A stretch of DNA of 64,000 nt from an uncultured Senegalimassilia sp. (GTDB taxonomy: Bacteria > Actinomycetota > Coriobacteriia > Coriobacteriales > Eggerthellaceae). The stretch covers positions 22,366 to 86,365 of the forward strand of contig CAKTWI010000007.1 in assembly GCA_934630815.1 (NCBI GenBank), given 5' to 3'. A program made the position numbers and the translations under genes. Positions 59,796 to 64,000 of this stretch are shown in pieces (the stretch's first letter is position 1; every line of letters begins with the position of its first letter). The notes under the pieces are model-generated. The model searched no databases. It was not told the origin of the DNA and saw nothing but the letters and a program-made list of their open reading frames with translations.

Positions 59796-62312
59796 ATGGA
59801 TCAAGAAGTGGAGCTTTTGGCGCCGGCTGGCGGCATCGCGGCCTTCCATGCCGCTGTGCGTGGTGGCGCCGACGCGGTTTACCTGGGCCTTCAATCGTTC
59901 AATGCGCGACGTGGCGCCGACAATTTCACCATCGACACGTTCGCCGATGCTTGCGCTTTCGCGCATCTGCGCGGCGTGAACGTCTACGTTACGCTCAACA
60001 CGGCCATTCTGCCCGGCGAGGTCGACAGCGCCATGGAAACGGCGCGCCAGGCATATCGCGCCGGCGCCGATGCGTTCATCGTGCAGGATATCGGCATCGC
60101 CTCCGAGCTTTCGCGAACGTTGCCGCAGGCCCGTTTGCACATCTCCACGCAAATGAACACGCACAACGAGGCCGGTATGCGAGCCGCTGCTCAGCTCGGA
60201 GCGGCGCGCGTGACGCTCGCGCGCGAGCTTTCGCTGCCCGAGATCGAGCATTTGGCGAAGGTCGGCGACCAGCTGGGCCTGGAAATCGAGACGTTCGCCC
60301 ATGGTGCGTTGTGCGTGTGCTATTCGGGCCAGTGCTTCATGTCCTCGCTCATCGGCGGGCGCTCGGCCAATCGCGGCTTGTGCGCGCAAGCGTGCCGCCT
60401 GCCGTACGCATTGCATAACGTGGCGAAGAACAAGCCGCTCCCGGCACCGGGCGACCACCTGCTGTCCCCGCAGGATCTGTGCAGCATCGATCTGCTTCCC
60501 GATTTGGTACGCGCCGGCGTGGCGTCCCTGAAAATCGAGGGCCGTATGAAGTCGCCTGAGTATGTCTATGCTGTGACCAGCGCTTATCGCGCCGCGCTCG
60601 ACCGCGTTCTCGCGGCGCGCGATGCCGCACGTGAAAGCGGCGTGCAGGATTGGACCGCTCCGGGAGGCACGGAGCAGGAGCACGCCCAGCTTGCCGAGGC
60701 GTTCTCCCGAGGCTTCACCACTGCGTATCTGGAGGGCAAGCGCGGAAATGAGATCATGAGCTACGGTCGTCCGAACAACCGCGGCGTGTTCGTCGGACGT
60801 GTGGCGTCCGTCAAGAACGGAAAGGCCGCCGTGGCATGCGAGCGCCCCATCGTCGCGGGCGACGTGCTCGAGTTTTGGACGAACAAAGGCCATTTCGCCT
60901 ATACCGTCTCCCAGGTGGATACCGATCGCAACGGCAACCTGCTGCTTGCGCCTGAGCGCGCGGTGGGGAAGGGCGATCGCGTGTTCCGCGTACGCAGCGC
61001 CGAGGCGGCGTTCGTCGATGACGACCGCCTGCCGCGCATCCAGGTGCAGGGTTGCGCGCGTCTGCGCATCGGACAGCCGCTTCGCATAGAGTTTTGCCTG
61101 GCCGACAACCCCACCGACCCGCGCGCGCTGCGCGGCGCCCGCAAGCGCTTTGCAGAGGGCGCTCTGCCCGTCGGGGCCGCCGAGGGGCAGCAAATCGAAC
61201 CCGCACGCACCAAAGCGGTCAGCGAAGATGACGTCCGTGCCCATATCGACAGGTTGGGGCAGACTCCATTTTCCCTGGTGAATCTCGATATCGACATGGA
61301 TGAGGGCGTGGGAATCGGCTTCTCGCAGCTGCATCATGTGCGCGCAGAGGCGCTCGATTCCCTTGAGCAAGCTCTGCTTGAAGGCACGTTCCAGCGCCCG
61401 CTGCCGCGCGTGGAGGCGGGGAGCCGTATGCTTCCGGTGCATGCTGGCGGCGTCCATATCGCGGTGCTGGCCACTAATCCGGCTTGCGCTCGGGCGGCGA
61501 AGCGCGCCGGTGCCGACGAGGTGTACGTTCCCGCGGTCAACCTGGCGCACGGTCAGGCTACCATCGCCGGTCAGCTCTCGGAAACCGCCGAGCAGGCAAG
61601 CTATCCGAAGGCATGCGCCGTCGTGCTGCCCGTCGCCGATCATGACGATTGCGAGCTCACGCGCGAACATGCATGCGGCTTCGACGCCTGGCGCAGCGTT
61701 CACGCCGATCAGCCGGTCATGGCCGAAAGCCTTGGGCAGCTCGTTCGCGCTCACGAGGCGGGCGCCTGCGTAGAGGTGGGGCCGCACCTGCCCGTCACCA
61801 ATGCGCTTGCCCTGCAAACCGCGGCGCGCCTTGGCGCAAAGCGGGTCTGGCTCTCGCCCGAGCTCAACCTGGCCCAAATCTCCGATTTGGCGAAGGAAAG
61901 CCCCGTCGAGCTCGGCCTTACCGTCATCGGACGTCAGGAGCTCATGACCACGGAGCATTGCATGCTCATGAGCCAGGGCCCCTGTGCTCAGGAGTGCGCA
62001 ACGTGTGCGCGCCGTAAAAGCCCGCATTTCCTGAAGGATCGCAAGGGTTACGACTTCCCGGTGATATCCGATCAGCTCGGCCGCAGCCATCTTTATAACA
62101 GCGTGCAGCTTGATGTCGCGCATGCCATCCCCGATATCGTTCAGGCTGGCATCACCTGGCTTCTGGTGGACAGTACCCTTATGAACGTGCAAGAAACCAC
62201 TCAGGCAGTGCAGCGAGTCGTCCGTGCTCGCAATGTGGCGCACGCCCAGGGCGCGGCGCTACCGAAAGAGCCCGGCTGCACCAGCGGACACCTGTTCCGC
62301 GGCGTGCAATAA
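59796..62312 (+). CDS. U32 peptidase family protein (RlhA/YhbU-like)
   Basis: An 838-residue protein from ATG 59796 with GGGGGTTGG before it. The N-terminal half is a U32 TIM-like domain: ELLAPAGGIAAFHAAVRGGADAVYLG at the start, ISTQMNTHNEAG near 120, and the cysteine-rich signature HGALCVCYSGQCFMSS with GLCAQACRLPY near 170-205, which in relatives holds an iron-sulfur cluster. A DUF3656-like domain fills the middle, and a second U32-type unit with a CAQECATCARR cysteine group lies near 735. Relatives such as RlhA and TrhP hydroxylate rRNA or tRNA using prephenate; older notes call them collagenases. tyrS follows. Confidence 0.85.
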   Translation: MDQEVELLAPAGGIAAFHAAVRGGADAVYLGLQSFNARRGADNFTIDTFADACAFAHLRGVNVYVTLNTAILPGEVDSAMETARQAYRAGADAFIVQDIGIASELSRTLPQARLHISTQMNTHNEAGMRAAAQLGAARVTLARELSLPEIEHLAKVGDQLGLEIETFAHGALCVCYSGQCFMSSLIGGRSANRGLCAQACRLPYALHNVAKNKPLPAPGDHLLSPQDLCSIDLLPDLVRAGVASLKIEGRMKSPEYVYAVTSAYRAALDRVLAARDAARESGVQDWTAPGGTEQEHAQLAEAFSRGFTTAYLEGKRGNEIMSYGRPNNRGVFVGRVASVKNGKAAVACERPIVAGDVLEFWTNKGHFAYTVSQVDTDRNGNLLLAPERAVGKGDRVFRVRSAEAAFVDDDRLPRIQVQGCARLRIGQPLRIEFCLADNPTDPRALRGARKRFAEGALPVGAAEGQQIEPARTKAVSEDDVRAHIDRLGQTPFSLVNLDIDMDEGVGIGFSQLHHVRAEALDSLEQALLEGTFQRPLPRVEAGSRMLPVHAGGVHIAVLATNPACARAAKRAGADEVYVPAVNLAHGQATIAGQLSETAEQASYPKACAVVLPVADHDDCELTREHACGFDAWRSVHADQPVMAESLGQLVRAHEAGACVEVGPHLPVTNALALQTAARLGAKRVWLSPELNLAQISDLAKESPVELGLTVIGRQELMTTEHCMLMSQGPCAQECATCARRKSPHFLKDRKGYDFPVISDQLGRSHLYNSVQLDVAHAIPDIVQAGITWLLVDSTLMNVQETTQAVQRVVRARNVAHAQGAALPKEPGCTSGHLFRGVQ

Positions 62313-62320
62313 GCCGCATG

Positions 62321-62329
62321 TGCTAGAAT
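62321..62329 (+). promoter_or_regulatory. Extended -10 promoter of tyrS
   Basis: TGCTAGAAT: TG, one base and TAGAAT (62324-62329), 32 bases before the ATG, with AGAGGA as ribosome site. No clear -35. Confidence 0.5.
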
Positions 62330-62360
62330 CCCGAAGATACGCGTTTAGAAAGAGGAAACC

Positions 62361-63572
62361 ATGCTGTCCGCAGAAGAACAACTGCACATCATCGCATCGG
62401 GCGCTGCGCAAATCGTGCCCGAAAGCGGCCTGCTCGAGAAGCTCAAGCGCGGCAAGCCGCTCAACATCAAGCTGGGCGTCGACCCGACCAGTCCCGACCT
62501 GCATCTGGGTCATGCGGTCCCGCTGCGCAAGATGCGCCAGTTCCAGGATCTGGGCCACAACGTCACGCTTATCATCGGCAACGGCACGGCGCTCATCGGT
62601 GACCCGTCGGGCAAGAACACCACTCGTCCGCAGCTCTCCCAGGAGCAGGTGCAGGCCAACGCCGAAACCTACGTCGCCCAGGCTATGAAGATCTTGGACC
62701 CCGAGAAAACGAAGATCGTCTACAACGCCGACTGGATCTTGTCGCTGAACCTGAAGGACCTCCTCGGCCTCATGAGCAAGTTCACCGTCGCCCGTATCCT
62801 CGAGCGTGACGACTTCACGAAGCGCTATCAGTCTCAAACTCCTATCGCTATGCATGAGTTCCTGTACCCCATTATGCAGGCATATGACTCGGTCATGGTG
62901 AAGGCGGACGTCGAAATGGGCGGCACCGACCAGCTGTTCAACCTTCTGGCCGGCCGCGACCTCATGGAGAAGATGGACATGGAGCCGCAGATCGCGCTTA
63001 CCATGCCGCTGCTCGAGGGCACCGACGGCGTGCGCAAGATGTCGAAGAGCTACGGCAACTACGTAGGCCTCACCGACGATGCCAATGATATGTTCGGCAA
63101 GGTCATGTCCATTCCCGACGAGCTTATGGTCAAGTACTATCGCCTGGCATCCACGTTGCCCGTCGCCGAAATCGATCAGCTCGAGGCCGATCTGAAGGCG
63201 GACAAGCTGCATCCCAACAAGGTCAAGCGCGCATTGGCCCGCAACATCGTCGCAGCCTATCATGATGAGGCTGCTGCCGAGCAGGCGGAAGCCGACTTCG
63301 ACCTGAAGTTTAAGGACCACGGTTTCCCGGAGGACGCGCCCACGTTCCAGGCCGACCTCACCCCGGGCGATGACGGTACCGTGTACTTTGCCAAGCTGCT
63401 GGTGAACGCTGGTGCGGCGCAAAGCGTTTCCGACGCACGACGCCTCATCGACGGCGGCGGTGTCAAGCTCAACGGTGAGGCGCTCGAGCCCAAGTCCTAC
63501 AACCTGGAGCCCGCCCGCCTCGAAGGCGCGCAGATCCAGGTCGGCAAGAAGAAGTTCCTGCGCCTGGTCTAG
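62361..63572 (+). CDS. tyrS: Tyrosyl-tRNA synthetase
   Basis: A 403-residue class I enzyme. The HIGH-type motif is HLGH from residue 48 and the KMSKS loop is residues 226-230 (RKMSKSYGN). MGGTDQLFNLLAGRDLM binds substrate. An S4 RNA-binding domain ends the protein (about 340-403, AAQSVSDARRLIDGGGVKLNG). This is the longer-spaced TyrRS form, as in TyrZ-like proteins. No T-box leads it, unlike pheS. A short GC-rich hairpin follows. Confidence 0.95.
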   Translation: MLSAEEQLHIIASGAAQIVPESGLLEKLKRGKPLNIKLGVDPTSPDLHLGHAVPLRKMRQFQDLGHNVTLIIGNGTALIGDPSGKNTTRPQLSQEQVQANAETYVAQAMKILDPEKTKIVYNADWILSLNLKDLLGLMSKFTVARILERDDFTKRYQSQTPIAMHEFLYPIMQAYDSVMVKADVEMGGTDQLFNLLAGRDLMEKMDMEPQIALTMPLLEGTDGVRKMSKSYGNYVGLTDDANDMFGKVMSIPDELMVKYYRLASTLPVAEIDQLEADLKADKLHPNKVKRALARNIVAAYHDEAAAEQAEADFDLKFKDHGFPEDAPTFQADLTPGDDGTVYFAKLLVNAGAAQSVSDARRLIDGGGVKLNGEALEPKSYNLEPARLEGAQIQVGKKKFLRLV

Positions 63573-63612
63573 CTGCAAAGCTAGAAGCCGTAACTATATA
63601 TAGCGAATCGAA

Positions 63613-63641
63613 CGGAGGGGGTCGAAGATCGGCCCCCTCCG
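63613..63641 (+). terminator. Hairpin after tyrS
   Basis: CGGAGGGGG (63613-63621) pairs with CCCCCTCCG (63633-63641). No T-run follows. Between 63642 and 63930 no gene is supported; an imperfect repeat of CTCGAACCCCTCC occurs near 63832 and 63872. Confidence 0.6.
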
Positions 63642-63935
63642 CTTGCGTACAGGGATGGGATGCCCACGATGTGTCGCCTCATTATCCTGGCGAATGTAAA
63701 TGGGGCACCCGCCTGGATCCGCCCCGCGTCGTCCAACGCTCTGCCCTCGGTAGTTGCGATTGCCGCTATGCCGAGCGGCGCATCCCGCCCCGGTCGCGCC
63801 CCATCTATATACACGGAAGGGCGCAAAGCGCTCGAACCCCTCCTGGCTACAAGGGGACCGCAACGCGCCCTCGAACCCCTCCCGAACCCCATATGTGTGC
63901 AGAATGTGAAGATGACGCCTATCGCAAAATAGTTC

Positions 63936-63964
63936 TGGACACGGCCCGGGGAGGCGCGTATTAT
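63936..63964 (+). promoter_or_regulatory. Promoter firing out of the window
   Basis: TGGACA (63936-63941), exactly 17 bases, TATTAT (63959-63964). Transcription would begin near 63971. A small hairpin CAAGC/GCTTG lies in the first bases. The strong boxes and the lack of a start codon suit a stable RNA or a long leader, but what follows is not in the window. Confidence 0.55.
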
Positions 63965-64000
63965 TCAATCTTGCGCCAAGCACGAAAGCGCTTGAGCGAA

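Noticed and set aside
59730..62243. 837-residue minus-strand open frame opposite the U32 gene
   Set aside because: Same artefact; it has no ribosome site and no recognisable domain, while the plus-strand protein has full family motifs.
63826..63893. tRNA-like CTCGAACCCCTCC words
   Set aside because: No acceptor stem, D-arm or anticodon arm can be drawn around them. No tRNA was found anywhere in the window.
63594..63983. Minus-strand frames of 129 and 103 residues after tyrS
   Set aside because: Arg/Gly/Pro-rich translations in two overlapping frames of a GC-rich gap, no ribosome site or motif.

Overview
The window is about 60% G+C chromosomal DNA from a Gram-positive anaerobe, most likely a member of the Coriobacteriia (Eggerthellaceae). 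Three things point there: an E. coli-like DMSO reductase module paired with a LuxR-type regulator that carries a many-pass membrane domain, a pattern common in Eggerthella relatives; actinobacterial-style ARG-box-like repeats; and several genes that seem to be read from leaderless transcripts. This is inference from gene content. There is no rRNA, tRNA, CRISPR array, insertion sequence or phage gene, and gene order looks like stable core chromosome with a few accessory islands.

Layout. 1-1570: 3' end of leuS and a YdcF/SanA-like envelope protein. 1583-9544: respiratory island, with a membrane LuxR regulator divergent from dmsA-dmsB-dmsC-torD and a second dmsC-like anchor. 9601-11508: an MFS exporter fused to a CBS pair, divergent from a T-box-controlled ECF transporter (11865-15622) whose S component resembles TrpP and whose leader has a candidate UGG (Trp) specifier. 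15877-19381: a zinc-type macrodomain hydrolase, a prolyl-tRNA deacylase-like protein and an HtrA protease. 19515-21142: TcyP-like cystine carrier. 21195-30152: core run pyrH-frr-uppS-cdsA-dxr-rseP-ispG-proS (nucleotide supply, ribosome recycling, isoprenoid and phospholipid precursors). 30280-35072: LysR regulator, phasin-like protein plus UbiB/ABC1 kinase, zinc-ribbon membrane protein, GNAT acetyltransferase. 35385-40599: Phe T-box, pheS, pheT and a SEC-C methionine aminopeptidase. 40631-41887: an unrecognised pair of overlapping genes. 41952-43801: SlyD-like isomerase and glutamate-cysteine ligase on the minus strand. 43918-54272: a CapD/WbpM-type sugar-nucleotide dehydratase overlapping argC, then argJ-argB-argD-argR-argG-argH. 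54291-59680: two class A penicillin-binding proteins facing each other, with a small lipoprotein between. 59796-63641: U32 peptidase family protein and tyrS. The last 350 bases hold no convincing gene but contain a good promoter firing out of the window.

How it fits together. The arginine genes form an almost complete route from N-acetylglutamyl phosphate reduction to arginine, with their repressor inside the cluster and repeated TTGCATATTC boxes before argR and argG. Amino-acid supply and tRNA charging are a theme: two T-boxes, four synthetase genes (leuS, proS, pheS/pheT, tyrS), a trans-editing deacylase, and tryptophan and cystine uptake. The Dms module would pass electrons from menaquinol to an S- or N-oxide-type acceptor outside the membrane. 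The most interesting unexplained items are the unknown gene pair at 40774-41887, the RseP homologue without a PDZ domain, the MFS-CBS fusion, the Trp T-box/ECF unit, and several strong inverted repeats in 5' leaders.
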